A DNA stretch of 64,000 nucleotides from Cristatella mucedo (taxonomy: Eukaryota > Bryozoa > Phylactolaemata > Cristatellidae). A program made the position numbers and the translations under genes. Shown one piece after another: positions 34,740-46,670 of the stretch. How positions within the stretch are numbered: position 1 is the stretch's first letter; every line of letters begins with the position of its first letter. The stretch is taken from NCBI GenBank assembly GCA_009760855.2, contig WPIO01000048.1, positions 1,017,501 through 1,081,500 on the forward strand, read 5' to 3'. Under the pieces are notes generated by a model. That model had not been told where the DNA came from. It searched no databases and saw nothing but the letters and a program-made list of their open reading frames with translations.

Positions 34740-35503
34740 AGCCGTCAGATTCTTCTGCAGCCGCTGGTAAACTGAACGCTTGCCTTGCCACACATTCGAT
34801 CCTGAATGTCGAAAGATTTCCGCAAACTCATCACCAATATAACTTAACTACTACTCATAGGAAACCCTAAGCTTGCGGCTGAACTAGAAGATTTCGCTCT
34901 TCTAATAATAATAGGTGATGGTGATACTGCTGAGCCACCGTCGCCATTGGCACGAAATTTAAGTGTCGTCGTCTTTAAAAACTGCATACATTTTGTAAGT
35001 TTCATCAGGAAGACTGCTTCCATCGCTAGCCAACACCATCGATCTATCTCTACGATGTATCCAAGATTGTGGCTTGCTAAAATTCTGACCAGCTTTGTGG
35101 TTCTGTCTGTCTAGGCTGGGCTAATAAAATTCCGTTTTAGTTGAGCTATTGATAAAATTCAGTAAGCCTCTGCTGCTAGTGACACATATTTCTGAAAGGC
35201 TAGTCAATAAATCGCAGAGGTTCTGGTATGTGCGTCCTTTGCTGAAGTAGCTACCGTTTCTTCAAGTCAATCACCGGATACTGAGAAAAATCCTTACGCT
35301 AACCAATAAGGACAACCACGATTCGGCCCCTTTCAACCTAGCTGAACTGCTACACCAGTTTAAGCCTCCGCGTGCCCTCTGGTCATTTCGAGACATAACT
35401 TAGCTGTTCAATCCCTACACTTAAAGATCGTTGGTGACAGAAGAAGCGTCTGCTCTGCAGGTCGTAGACTGTGGAATTCACTTCCAAAACTCTTATGCAC
35501 GAC
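34740..35503 (+). mobile_element. LINE family B (part 2 of 3)
   Basis: Resumes the same element: FKPSDSSAAAGKLNACLA, then the RT thumb-like region (PLARNLSVVVFKNC, FIRKTASIASQH) and the C-terminal GDRRSVCSAGRRL block. Frameshifts are present throughout. Confidence 0.8.
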
Positions 35504-35996
35504 ATATCTTATTTTACTTTGAATAAGCCCACTTCTTCCAAAATTTGGGGTCAGATAATGGAGAAGGGACTTATAAGTGGGAAGTTACTTTTTTGCTTTA
35601 ATATTTCGCCAAGTAACGTTCCTGATTTTAATGCCACTCAAAAAAGATAACCTGGCCGCCAAAATGTGGGTTCGATACGCTTGCGTATCAAGAAGTTTCA
35701 AGAATTGCGGCATTTCAAATGCAGTGGACGAAACGATAGATGACGCAGTGTATGAAGAGAGTGAGGACGACAGCGATGATAATGGAGACTCCACCAAGCT
35801 TCGAGCCTGTGAAATGAACGAGGACCATAGAGATAGAGAGGGTGTCATCATCAATCCTGATGCAGAGGATAATGATAGCGATGTGAGTGATTATTATGAG
35901 CCTTGATTTCGTTCAGCTCATTCAGTTATAGAATAAAAATATTTTTTTCCCAAAACATTTGATGGGCTTAAACATCAGGGGGCCTTATACGCGGTA
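35504..35996 (+). pseudogene. pogo/Tigger-like transposase C-terminal remnant inserted in LINE B
   Basis: The frame at 35655-35906 reads WVRYACVSRSFKNCGISNAV, then an Asp/Glu-rich tail (YEESEDDSDDNGD...AEDNDSDVSDYY) and a stop. SFK.CGISNA followed by an acidic end is typical of the C terminus of Tigger/pogo-type DDE transposases, which cut and paste DNA at TA targets. The upstream DDE domain is missing. A polyadenylation signal AATAAA follows at 35932, and the right end reads GGGGGCCTTATACGCGGTATA. The LINE B sequence resumes directly at the TA, so the right terminus and TA target seem intact while most of the element is deleted. Confidence 0.7.
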
Positions 35997-36265
35997 TATT
36001 CTTGTGCTGTCGACAATGGCACATCCTTTCCAGCCATCCTGAGCTACTACTTCCGTGCTACTTACTTCCTCGACTGCCCTGCTTATCAGCTATGCTTGTC
36101 ACTGTCTCTTCGTTGCTTGAGATGGTCAATCGGCTACCGCATGCTCGCCGAAAGCCGCCAGGCTGTGAGTGCACTGTAGAGACTGTTATTGCCTAACAAC
36201 CACTCAGTACTTGTGGCTTTGTGAAGTTACACATTGAGACACATTACCTTGCATTACTGCAAGTG
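35997..36265 (+). mobile_element. LINE family B (part 3 of 3), 3' end
   Basis: TCGACAATGGCACATCCTTT, AGCCATCCTGAGCTACTACT, CGAAAGCCGCCAGGCTGTGAG, then CACATTGAGACACATTACC, the (TTACA)n-type end. Confidence 0.85.
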
Positions 36266-36729
36266 GGCACTTCGAACTAGGCAGACCAAGCGGTCTGGTC
36301 GAGCTGCGAGCAACGCTGAGGGGCGTGCTTCATAGCTCACTCTCAGCTACCGCTACCGCCCAGCTATCGGCATGCGTCGCTTTAGTTATCGAAGGAAAGT
36401 CACGGTTCCCCTATCGGCGGCCACGTCGTCCTGCTGCCACGAAGGAGTGCCGTGGCTGCCCTGCATCGCACGTGCGCCGACCTTTGCCCCAGTAGCATTG
36501 CTGCAGATGGCTGGGGGAGGTAGCACCTAAACGTTAACTGTTGCTAGTAAAACCACAGCGGATAGAAGGACACTAACATTCTCCGACGAGTTTCTCAGTG
36601 CAAAAAAACAAGAGTTGGCTGAAGCACGCGAGTATCTCACTCTTTTCTCCGCACCTCCTCCTCAATCTCTGCCTTCTACCTGCTCCCTCAATCTATTTTT
36701 GTCTCTGCTTCTGCCTTCACATATAAGTC
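36266..36729. other. Unrecognised sequence
   Basis: GC-moderate, no gene seen. Its last bases AAGTC are the target-site duplication of the LTR that follows. Confidence 0.35.
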
Positions 36730-38059
36730 TGTAGCGCCCTGCTGACCTTGGCTGAATTTTAGCACGAACAAGAGCTGTTCGGAGGCGGGCTAGAACTCCT
36801 TTGTCCTGGAGCAGTGGGCCAGAGAGGAGCGTCAGTGCGGTTAGAGAGGAAGCGCTTAAGAGCAAGCCAGGAAGCTCTGAGACGAGCGGCGGCGATTCGG
36901 CCTTTAGAATTGGTCTGATACCCACGGAAGCTGCTGATAGATGTTGGCTGGCCTGTCAACCCCCGCCTTCCCTCTTTCCAAGAAAGAATCGTCAGGAACC
37001 CATTCGCCATTCAAGCTGGACAGAGGTGCCCTTCCAGTGGCCTGGGGACGGTATTAATTCCTTTCCGTAATGGGCCAAGGTGTCCGGGCCCAATACCACT
37101 AAGCTCTTGCCCCATTGTTTCAGCTAGATATTTAAGAGTCGAGCGACGCTCGCTCTTGGTCTTACGGTCTTTTGTCTTTGGTCCGGCTTCGACGCCGTCG
37201 CACTCGTTTCTCTGAAAGCGAGGGAGGAGGGCGGGCCGTCCGCCGACGATGGACGGAACAGGACGAGACAGCGCTAGGAGGATTCGGTGGAACTCCCCGA
37301 ATACGGTCGTATCGCGCCCGAGCTAGCATTTTGTGTGTTCTTTCGCGTTTTGTGTTTCTTTTGTGTCGTGTGTGTAGGCGCTAGCACGTGGTCTCGGCAT
37401 AGGGATTTGCCGGTGCGAGCTAGGCGTAGTTGGCGTGTGTGGAGCCCTAGTTCCCCAGTTAGGGTTTAGGCTCCGGTTCGCGCTTCAGTGTGGAGAAGTA
37501 TTTCCTCCGCAGGAGTGCTTGAGTTGGCGTGTGTGGAGTATTCCTGTCGCACTGGTGGAAACCGAGTTCTAGTTCTCCGGGTAGGGTTTAGACTCCGGTT
37601 CGCGCTTCAGTGTGGAGAAGTATTCCCTCCGCAAGAGTGTTTAAGTTGGCGTGTTTGGGGTATTCCCTCGGCACAGGTGGGAACGGATTCCTAGTTCACC
37701 GGTTAGGGTTTAGGGTCCGGGTCGCGCTTAGTGTGGAGGAGTATTCCCTTCGCAAGAGTGTTAGTGCAGCTGAGAACGTGCGAGGAGTGTGGAGATAAAG
37801 CTGAACTAGACGCGCAGCGACTTTGTGCGTTTGCGAATAAAGTTCAGTAAAATCCCCAATTTGTGTGTCTCGCTTTCCAATTCACGCCGCGGACTCACGA
37901 CCCCCTTTAGTAACGGTAAGCAGGTTAGTGCCAGAAACGCATCGTTTCGTGGCGGCCAGCTTATTGCGCGTAGGCGCGCACCGAACGGCAGTAGGCGCAA
38001 GGTTACGCCGCTAGGTAAGCGGCAGGTCAAGCCTACCCCGCCGAGCCTTCGGCGTTACA
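36730..38059 (+). mobile_element. Solo LTR of family L (copy 1, 1330 bp)
   Basis: Ends are TGTAGCGCC...GGCGTTACA, a terminal inverted repeat (TGTARCGCC) of LTR type, flanked by AGTC on both sides (36726-36729 and 38060-38063; AAGTC if the last A belongs to the flank). Inside are CCAAT at about 37090, TATTTAA at 37129-37135, a conserved palindrome GAGCGACGCTC just downstream, and AATAAA at 37836-37841. A tandem of about 121 bp (TGTGGAGAAGTATT...CGGGTTAGGG) is repeated roughly three times at 37460-37780. No gag or pol lies next to it, so it is a solo LTR. Confidence 0.8.
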
Positions 38060-38096
38060 AGTCTGTGTGTGTGTGTGTGTATGTGTGTGAGTGTGT

Positions 38097-38138
<42 letters not shown>

Positions 38139-39116
38139 CTTAATCATCCTTTCTTTCTCTGTTGCTCTCTCTCTCTCTCTGTCTCTCTCTGTTTGTCTGT
38201 CTGCCTGTCCATGTGTCTGTGTGTCTCTCTCTTTCTCTTTCTTTCTCTCTCTTTCTCTCTCTCTCTCTCTTGCTCTTTTGCTCCCGTTCTCGATCGCGGT
38301 TGCTATAGGTGCTTTGCTTTATGTTGCTGCATTGTCCGTTCACCTCGGCTTTGGGGCGATGCTCTCAATCGGGTTTCACGTGCTCACTACATGTCCGCCC
38401 CGCCCCCTGCCCTGCCCCTGTACTCTATCGTGCCAGCTTCTTGCTGCGACCTCGACGGCGTTCGCTGCTGACCACCTAGTGGTTCACACCTCGCACGGCA
38501 CTGGGCCTCTTCAAATCCACTTATCTCGAGAAGCATTCCTCCAGCGTCTGCCTCCGAGTCGCCCGAGCTGTGGATTCGCTGCCCCGCAGCCCACGCGGCT
38601 CGGGACTTGGGGCGCGGCGCGATAGTTGCTCGAGCACGCCCATCATCCGCGAGCGAACGCTTTTGCGCCAACCAACGCGCGGGCGGCGGCGGGTGTTCCG
38701 CCGCTCACTCGGCGGCGGTTGCGGCGACGTTTGTCGGAGCGCATTTCTGAGCGGTGGTGCTCCAGTCGGCCAGACGGCTTCCGTTCTGTGCGGCGGCTCA
38801 TCGCTCTCGCGATGGACTCGCTGGACCCACTACATCAACGGGGGGGGGGGACTGTGCGGCAAGCGCCGAGGAATGTGGCGGCAAAGGGGAGGTGCGGCGA
38901 GCCGGAAGAAGAACCCCAAGCAAGGTTGTCCGTAATGTGCGTACACGGACGCGCCAGCTGCTCTGAGCGGTAGCACAGCGAGCCGTCGGAGTCGCTGATT
39001 AGGCTACGCGAAACGATTGAGCGCTACGTCGGCCCGACAGTAGCTGCCTTAGATACCGTTAGCGGCTCCGGAATCGCGACCAAACGGAATCGCACGTTGG
39101 ACGTGTGCAATACTAG
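38060..39116. other. (GT)n and (CT)n tracts, then GC-rich sequence
   Basis: (GT)n at 38063-38138 and (CT)n-type sequence at 38155-38275. From about 38380 to 39110 GC and CpG are high with overlapping open frames on both strands (up to 120 codons). None has a recognised domain. A G11 run lies at 38839-38850. This could be a promoter region of an unseen gene. Confidence 0.4.
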
Positions 39117-40257
39117 TGTAGCAGCGCCGCACCAGCCTTGGCTCAATTTTAGCGCCGAACGAGAACTGCTCAGAGGGGAGAAACTCCTTTGCCCTGGAGC
39201 AGTGAGCCAGAGAGGAGCACCATTGTGTTGAGATGGCAAGAGCTTAAAAGCGCGAGCCAGGAAGCTCTTGGACCAGCAGCTGCGGCGATTCGGCCTTTGG
39301 AATTGATCTGTATCGATCCGCAGGAGCCGCTGATCGATGTTGGCTGGCCTGTCAACCTCTACCATAGCTCGGTCCAACAAGAGTCGCCTTGAACCTTTTC
39401 GGCATTCAAGCTGGACGGTGTTGCTCATCCGGAGGTCGAGCGACGGTATTAATTCCTTACCGCCATGGCTCACGGTGCCGGACCCGATGCCACTAAGCTC
39501 TCGCCCCATTGTCTCAGCTAGGTATTTAAGAGGCGAGCGACGCTCGCTCAGGTCTCCTTCGGGTTCGTTTTGACTTCGTCACCGGTAGTTGCCTGACTCG
39601 TCATCTCTAGCAGCGAGGGAGGAGGGCGGGCTGTTCGCCAGCGATTTACGGGACAGAGCAAGGCAGCTCCAAGAGGACGCATCATATGGCTGTATAGCGA
39701 CCGTGGCTTAGATTTTGTGTTAGTGTTGCATGTGCGTGTGTGTGCGCGAGCGCGCACGTAGTCCCGGCATAGGGTGTGCCGTTGCCAACGAGAAGTAGTT
39801 CGGTGTAGTGTGTTAGGTATTCCTGCCTTTACGATGGAAGCGGAGCCCTAGTTCTACAGCAAGGTCTAGGTTCTGGTTGTTCGGGCTCCTCCGTTCATTA
39901 GGGGCGTTCCCGCTAGAGACGTAGGTAGCCTTAACTGTGGGGACGTATTACCCCCGCAAGAGCGGCTGTACTGTGGAGAGCCTGCGAAGAGTGTGGGAAT
40001 AAAATTGAACTAGACACGCAGCGACATTGTGCGCTTGCGAATAAATTCCAGCAAAATCCCTTATTCGTGAGTGCATCTTTCCAATTTCACGCGGCGAAGT
40101 CACGACCCACTTAGTAATGGTAAGTAGGTCTGCACCGGAAACGCTCATTTTGAGGCGCCCGTTTATTGCGCGTAGACGCGCACCGAACCGCATTCGGCTG
40201 TAAGCGCTTGCCAAGCGGCGCCGCTTACGCTTCCTCCGCCGAACCTTCGGCGTTACC
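39117..40257 (+). mobile_element. Solo LTR of family L (copy 2, ~1.14 kb)
   Basis: Starts TGTAGCAGCGCCG and ends CCTTCGGCGTTAC, collinear with copy 1: CCTTTG(G)CTGGAGCAGTG, TGTTGGCTGGCCTGTCAACC, GACGGTATTAATTCCTT, CAGCTAGGTATTTAAGAG, GAGCGACGCTCGCTC, AATAAA at 40030-40035. It has a single version of the internal 121-bp unit. Flanks CTAG and CTAA are a plausible degraded target duplication. Divergence from copy 1 is large (by eye about a quarter of positions), so these are separate old insertions rather than the two ends of one element. Confidence 0.8.
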
Positions 40258-40972
40258 CTAATCTGTAGTCTGTACTACATCTGCAATGCTAGTGCTTTGG
40301 GCGCCCTAGTTGCCAGCGAAACGGCGGCGTGCTAAGTCAGCCAGATTGCGAACGATGTACATTATTTGTGGTTCTGAAATTGTATCGGCAAATCGGAAAC
40401 GATTAAGCGAGAATCCACGGCTTTAAGATCCGCTTAAAAGCCAAAGCCGCGAACAACAGGCAGTCAGTTGGACTTTTGCAGGCTTTGCTGCAAGGCTGTG
40501 GAGATGAATTTCACTCTAACAACCGAATGGCCGTACGCGAATTGGTGCACGTCGCCGCCGCAGTTGAGCGCCTGTAGCCCTCCGTCGCTGTCAAATAGAC
40601 ACCCCAACGTTTTAGATATGGACTCGCTCTCTTGAGGCATGGGCGTTCTTCGCTGCTACCGCGTTCCGCTACTGTCGCAATTCCAGCGAGCATCGGTGCC
40701 GCACGAACAACTCGCAAGCCGCGATACAAGGCGTTCAGTCGTCGTCAATATTCGTCGCGCTTTGGCTGAGACTAGTTCCAGCACGAGCGCCGTGTTTACG
40801 CGCTCGTGCTGCAGGCGTTCAACAGTGGCCGCGGCGAGCACTCCAAAGTATCCGCTGCCTAGAGTTCAAACGAGCTCAAATGCCTTGGCTAACTTCAAAA
40901 ACGCTACTCGCTGCTTGTTGCATGGCGTCGGCTTTTATGCGCTTCGTTGCTAGATTATCGCATAGTCGGATA
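40258..40972. other. Unrecognised sequence
   Basis: CpG-richer than average. A plus frame of 104 codons with an ATG at 40639 (Arg/Ser-rich) has no recognised domain. Confidence 0.35.
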
Positions 40973-41254
40973 CCAACGACATCTACTCTCCAACTGCCGA
41001 CTATGGCACATCTTTTTCAGCGGTCCTGAACTGCTACTTCTATGCTACTCACTACCTCAACTGCGCTCCTGACTCTGCTATGCTTCCCACTTTCTCTTTG
41101 TTGCGTGAGACGAAGTCTGTTGGCAACCGAATGCGTACCGAAAGCCGCTTAGGCTGTGAGTGCGCTATACAAAACTCTCCTACGTAACACCCACATGGTC
41201 TTTTTGACTTTGTGGAGTTACTGACGGAGATACATTACATTACATTACATTACC
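40973..41254 (+). mobile_element. LINE family B 3' end, well preserved tail
   Basis: CAACTGCCGACTATGGCACATC, CGTACCGAAAGCCGCTTAGG, GACTTTGTGGAGTTACTGACGG, ending in ATACATTACATTACATTACATTAC-type (TTACA)n. It is a good reference for the 3' terminus of the family. Confidence 0.92.
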
Positions 41255-42859
41255 AGCCATTATAATTCAGGAATCACGAATAATGAATGTCGGTCATAAT
41301 GACATGGCTGATTTAGAACGCCGCCTCTCCACCGCTACAACCCGTTTGTAACATTCGGTGTCGGGAGAGTGGGATGATGGCTGGGAACCCTCGGCAGTCG
41401 TCTTGATTAAGCCTCATTGCTTGTGACCATGTTAGTGAACGTTGAACCTGACACGGCAATTTCTATCTTCAGCGAATTACGGTATGTGCCGACAACAATA
41501 TTTATTGCCTCAGAGCTGCTGCGGCGGCTGCTTTTTCTATCGAATGTCGTCATTCGGAAAAGTTTTGTTCTAAACGTATGCGAATATAGGATCTGGGCTT
41601 CGCCGAAATTAGGCGAATTGAGGAACACTATTGGGCCAAGATTCAGCAGATTCACTGACAGTGCTGATACCGTATGAGGTCGTTCGGCATTTTCGGCGGC
41701 TGCAAAGAATCGAGCAGCGTATGGACGCGCTTTTGATGAGAGTATGGACTCCGAAGGAAGTGGTCGTCTAGGTCGGAAGTAAGGGTTAGAACTTATCCAC
41801 CCTGAATATCATGGTTAACCAGCAGTTTTGCTGAATTTTTGCGGGCTGTTGTGCACAGCAAAAGATCGAGTCGACAATACGGCAGGCACTATGTTAATGT
41901 ACAAAGAAAGCCGCGAGACAGCTCCTGACCGTCCTGGTCGATCGTGGCCTAGAGAATGCTAAAAAGTGTATTAATGAGTCCGAATTTCTTTTACAAATAC
42001 TTACGCCGACGTGGTAGGCTATGGCGATGCAGTGGACCCAACAAGTTTGCTGCTGAGAGCAATGCTCAGACTACCACCAGTCAGGACTTTAAATGCACTC
42101 ATGGTGGCGCAGCTTTGAGGTTATAACGCGTAATCTAGAAGATGCCAAGCCCAGTAAGAGGATCAAGGAAGCACCAGCATACGCCGTAGTTGAAGCTCCA
42201 TTGGTTGAAATCTGGGAGTCCCGCATGAGGCTTAAAAGGCCTGATTTTGCACGAGAGCATAGAAATGGCTGCTAGCAGCGTACTGGCGGCTGGTACTTTA
42301 GCCTGGTCTGACAATTTGAGGAAGGAACTTGTCGCTTTTCCGGTGACGTTTACAGCCACCGTGGAGCCTGTGACTGTCAGAACTTGATTCGAAACTGCTG
42401 CTGAGCAAGCTATTGAGGTTGTTGACTGCTGCTCTGATGCTGGACAAGCTGCTTTCCTTCATTGAGAGCCAATTAATGATGGTGTCTGCACTACGAGTAA
42501 CGTGACTGTTGCCAGCTCTCGTTACGTGCCCAATCCTTGCTTCTGGATTGATTTGCAATGCTATGCTGTGACTATGCCTCGCATGCCACTGTTTTTGCCG
42601 ATAATTAGCAAGCGCTTGTCTATCTTGCGAGCTCTACGCGTTCGAGGCGAATCTTATTTTAGTGCTCGGCTTCTATACGACGTTCATTGTCCTGTAGCTG
42701 TAGCCTACTCTTACTACATGCCATACAATTAATTGAGTTTTGACCAAGTTCTGTACAGTGACAGCGCCATGTCATTTGCTGCTGCTTTACGATGATGGAG
42801 AGGCTCCCTGCCTACGTTGAAAGCTGCACTTGTTATTTCTCCGATCTCATTTCGATTAT
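41255..42859. other. Unrecognised sequence with an old coding-like repeat
   Basis: 42240-42453 resembles 56925-57139 (see findings). In one frame it reads MAASSVLAAGTLAWSDNLRK then ELVAFPVTFTATVEPVTVRT before a stop. The rest has no recognised feature. Confidence 0.4.
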
Positions 42860-45690
42860 GTGTGCAAGAAATCAATCCTTCCTCAATATGGGTGATTTCA
42901 AAATTCAGTTTGATAAATTATCTGGCGCCTTCAGCACCAGATTTCGTGCATTGAGTGACTAATTGTCTCTTGTGGCTCGTGTGCAGGGCCTTATTCACAT
43001 AAAGGGTCACACACTCGACCATTTTTTCTCCTACAACGCTATCATCATTAATTACTACCAAATTCTGCTTATCTGACCACATGCAGATCTCATTCAATCA
43101 GCAAGGAGTGCCCTCCTCGTCATCTAAAATCACATGTGAATCGCGGAATCTCCAGATCTTTGATATCAATGCTTTCCGTGCGAGAATCTGCTTCGCCTCT
43201 GCTGCTCGATCCCCCTTCCGACCTGTCATCGTTGGCAGATTGCTACAACATGACACTAAATGACATACGGGTTTGCACCTCTAACTAAGCGCACTGCGCA
43301 CCTTGGTCCGGCGGCCTATGGTTTACCACAGACATTAAACTAGCTAGGTCTACGAAGGGCTTGAAAAGCTTACAAAAGATCAGCACTGACTGTCCACCGA
43401 GAGGCATATGTGGACTACTTCAGGTCGTACTAATCGATCCAGCAGACGCCAAGTCTAGTGCTGTATGACAGTGGCTCCGGCGACGGCTGCTCTAGTGGGA
43501 GTCTCAAGCACACGTGCTCGGTAAACGACGCTGCCCTGCTTCAATGGCTTAACTATTGGCCACAAGTGAGGCATGTGCATTAGTGTCAGGCGCTTCTGCT
43601 AATTACAGCAGAAGCCATAGGCGTTCACAACACTAGCTTCTATAAAAAAAAAGCATTGCTGATTCATAGATGTGCAATCCGAAAATGCTGAATTCGACTA
43701 TCAACTGTCTCCTTAACCGCTCTCAGATTAGCTCCTTATCGAGTGATTCTTGTAAGGATCTAGCTGATCACTTCTCTAGCTTCTTTTTCAATAAGATAGA
43801 CAAGATTGAGGAGTACATTCCTAAGATGGCAGCAACCCCCTGGAATCATATCCTTCAATTCCATGCAGTACATCACGTTCTACATTCAAGGAGGCCAATC
43901 ATTACCTTCATCGGAGAGTCAGTCCCTAAGATGGCAGCGTCCTCCCTTGAATCCTATTCCTCAATTCCGTGCAGCACATTAATCTTTACATTCAAGGAGG
44001 CCGATCATAACCTTGTTCGGAAGCTCATATCCCAATCATAGAAGACAACTAGTCCTAGACCCTATTCCCACTCTTCTGCTTCTGCAATGCAGAGATCTGT
44101 TGGTGCCATGCATAACTAACATCATAAATATGTCTTTTGCCTCAGGTCATTTCCCAGCACCTTTAAAAAGGTTTTAGTCAGGCCACTACTCAAGGAGACA
44201 ACACTAAACCGATAGAACTTGAGCAACTTCAGCCCAGTCTCCCTTCTACCTTCTCTATAAAAGTCACTGGAATGAGCCGTGGCAGACCAGCTGAACTCAT
44301 ATATTGAAACTTCCAGCCGTGCTAGTAAGTTCAATTTTGATTTTAGAGCTAATCACTCCATAGAGTCAGCATTGCTTCAGGTATTAAACTACCTACATAA
44401 AAATGCAGACTTGGGTATGGTCTGTCTGCTTGTTTAGCTAGATCTTTCGGCAGCTTTTGACACTATCGATTGCCAAGTCCTTCTTCAGCGCCTCTCATCT
44501 CGCCTCTGCATCACTGACACTGCATTGCAATGGTTCAGGTCCTGCCTAAGTGGGAAACTCCAGAGTATTGATGTGAATGGATACAAATCACCCGAGAAAG
44601 CTCTTAAATATAGAGTACCTCAGCAGGGCTCTGTGATTGGTCCCGTTCTTTTCACGGCTTATATTTGCCCTCTTGCCGATTTGGTAGAAAGGCAAAATCT
44701 AGGCTTTCACTTCTATGCAGATGACACTCAGTTGTACCATTGCTTTGATCCATCCCAGCCCTCGAGCACTTCAAATACTGTCAACTCACTTGCTGCATGT
44801 ATTGATGACATCCGCACATAAATGGCAGCAAACTTTCTTAAAGTGAATGAGATTATACCAACTTACTAGTTATGGACAAACCAAGTGTGATTCAGAAATT
44901 GGAAAGCTTAATGCCATCATTTGGCTCTGCCAGCACATGTCCTTGTGAAGCTGCTAGAAAACCAAGCCGTCCTGCTGTAAAGCGACCTTTCATTATACGA
45001 CCACATCAACTCCACAGTGCAGTCTTCCCTACTTACAGCTGCACGACATTGCTAAAATTCGGGCTTGTTAAGACAGGGTTACCGCACTTAAATTGGTTCG
45101 TGAGTTAGTGAGATCCCGTTTTGACTTCAAAAGCTCACTGCTTGCTGGTCTACCGGCCTGAGCAATCAGTCGTTTTCAGCAGGTGCAAAACTCTGCAGCT
45201 AGACTTGTCTGCCGTGAGCGTCACGGTTGCCACATCACGCCAAATCGACAACCTGCACTGGCTCCCACTCAAGCAACGCATCGACTTTAAGGTTTTGTCA
45301 CCCACTTCTAGGTCCCTTCCTACTTTGGCTCCAGCCTACCTATCAGATCTACTCCGCCACCAGGCTAAGCATCGTAAGTATCCAATCGCTTTTCGGAATT
45401 CGATCGTTTACCTATACCTCGGACAAATCTCAAATCCTGTGGACACCGTGCCTTTAGCTCGTATGCTCCCAAATCCTGGAACTTACTTTCGACTTGCATA
45501 ACGACATGTCCTGACTTGACCATATTTAAAAAGAAGCTAAAAACGCTTCTATTTGTCACAGCATTTAGTGGTTCCCCGCGATTTGTCCTTTACGTGCTTA
45601 CGTACGCTGACACTGCATACTGCTGCTAACCATATAGGCATGTTGACCCTTTGCATGTCATGCATCATGATTATTATTAATATTATTACT
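42860..45690 (+). mobile_element. LINE family A, longest copy (endonuclease plus RT), dead
   Basis: 42880-43080 reads the end of an APE-type endonuclease: MGDFKIQFDKL, then LIHIKGHTLDHFFSYN. A linker and the RT follow: LDLSAAFDTID (block A, just after a TAG), TALQWFRSCLSGKLQSIDVNG, VPQQGSVIGPVLF (with an extra Q), and an intact YADD at 44714-44725. The C-terminal block and 3' UTR run to about 45690 with ATTATTATTAATATTATTA near the end. Stops, frameshifts and a local duplication (43830-43870 and 43930-43985 both read like AAPWNPI...FH) break the ORF. Confidence 0.9.
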
Positions 45691-45794
45691 TGCTTACGAC
45701 GATTATTCTTCGCAGTATCGGTAACTTAAGGAAGCTTCTTCATCTCTTCTATATCATAATGTGAATACCTCACACACTACACCACCTCACTCCC

Positions 45795-46144
45795 TACCTC
45801 AAGCACTCTTGCGGAGGAAACACGTCTCTGCACTTATGCTACTTGCGTCTCTAATGAAGAACGACACAAATAGACGGAGAAGCCTGAACCAACGGAATGT
45901 CTCACATACAACACTGAACTACTTCTAGTTCGCACCGGCAAATTCTAATACCGAGACAGCGTGCGTGCACACACAAAGCCCAAAAGAAACACAAAATGCG
46001 AGTTCGGTCGCGATACGACCGTATTCGGTGGAGTCCATAGAATCCTCCTAGCACTGCCTCGTCCTGTCCCATCAATCGCCGGTGAATAGCCCGCAGTCCT
46101 CCCTCGGTTTCACAGAAACGAATCCGACGGCGTCGAAGCGAAGC

Positions 46145-46228
<84 letters not shown>

Positions 46229-46670
46229 AGGAACCTAATAAAAGACCCGGAGCGAGAGTCGCTCGACTTATAAATACATAGCTGAGACAAAAGGGGAAGA
46301 GCTTAGTGGTAATGGGCACGGCACTGTGGGCCATTGCGATAAAGAATTATTACCTTCGCTAGGCCACCAGATGGGCTACTCAGTCCAGTTTGAATGATGA
46401 AAAGGTTCCAGGCGATTCTTTTCGGAAAGAGTTGTGGCCGAGGTTGACAGGCCAGCCAACATCAATCAGCCGCTCCAGCGGGTAGCAGACCAATTCTAAA
46501 GGCGTAAACACTGTCGCTGGTCACAGAGCTTCCTGGCTTGCTATTAAGCTCTTGCTCTCTCACCTCACTGGCGCTCCTCTCTGGCTCAGTGCTCCAGGAC
46601 AAAGGAGTTTTTCCCAGCTGAGCAGTTCTTGTTTGCACTAAAATTAAGCCAAAGCCAGCACGGCGCTATA
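45795..46670 (-). mobile_element. LTR family L (copy 3, antisense, 3'-truncated)
   Basis: Read on the minus strand from 46670: TATAGCGCCGTGCTGG, GGCTTAATTTTAG, TCCTGGAGCACTGAGCC, TGTTGGCTGGCCTGTCAACC, CAGCTATGTATTTATAAG, then GAGCGACTCTCGCTC. A (GA)n tract (46147-46228) has expanded inside. Its TG end has become TA. The 3' end of the LTR is missing. Confidence 0.78.
46147..46228 (+). repeat. (GA)n microsatellite inside LTR copy 3
   Basis: About 82 bp of uninterrupted GA. Confidence 0.95.

Noticed and set aside
37825-38625. 266-codon plus-strand frame
   Set aside because: It crosses the LTR end and the GT/CT microsatellites (VCVCVCV, SLSLSLS); composition explains it.
36730-40257. Copies 1 and 2 of LTR family L as the two ends of one retrotransposon
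   Set aside because: Copy 1 has its own AGTC target duplication on both sides, the two copies are strongly diverged, and the ~1 kb between them has no gag or pol.
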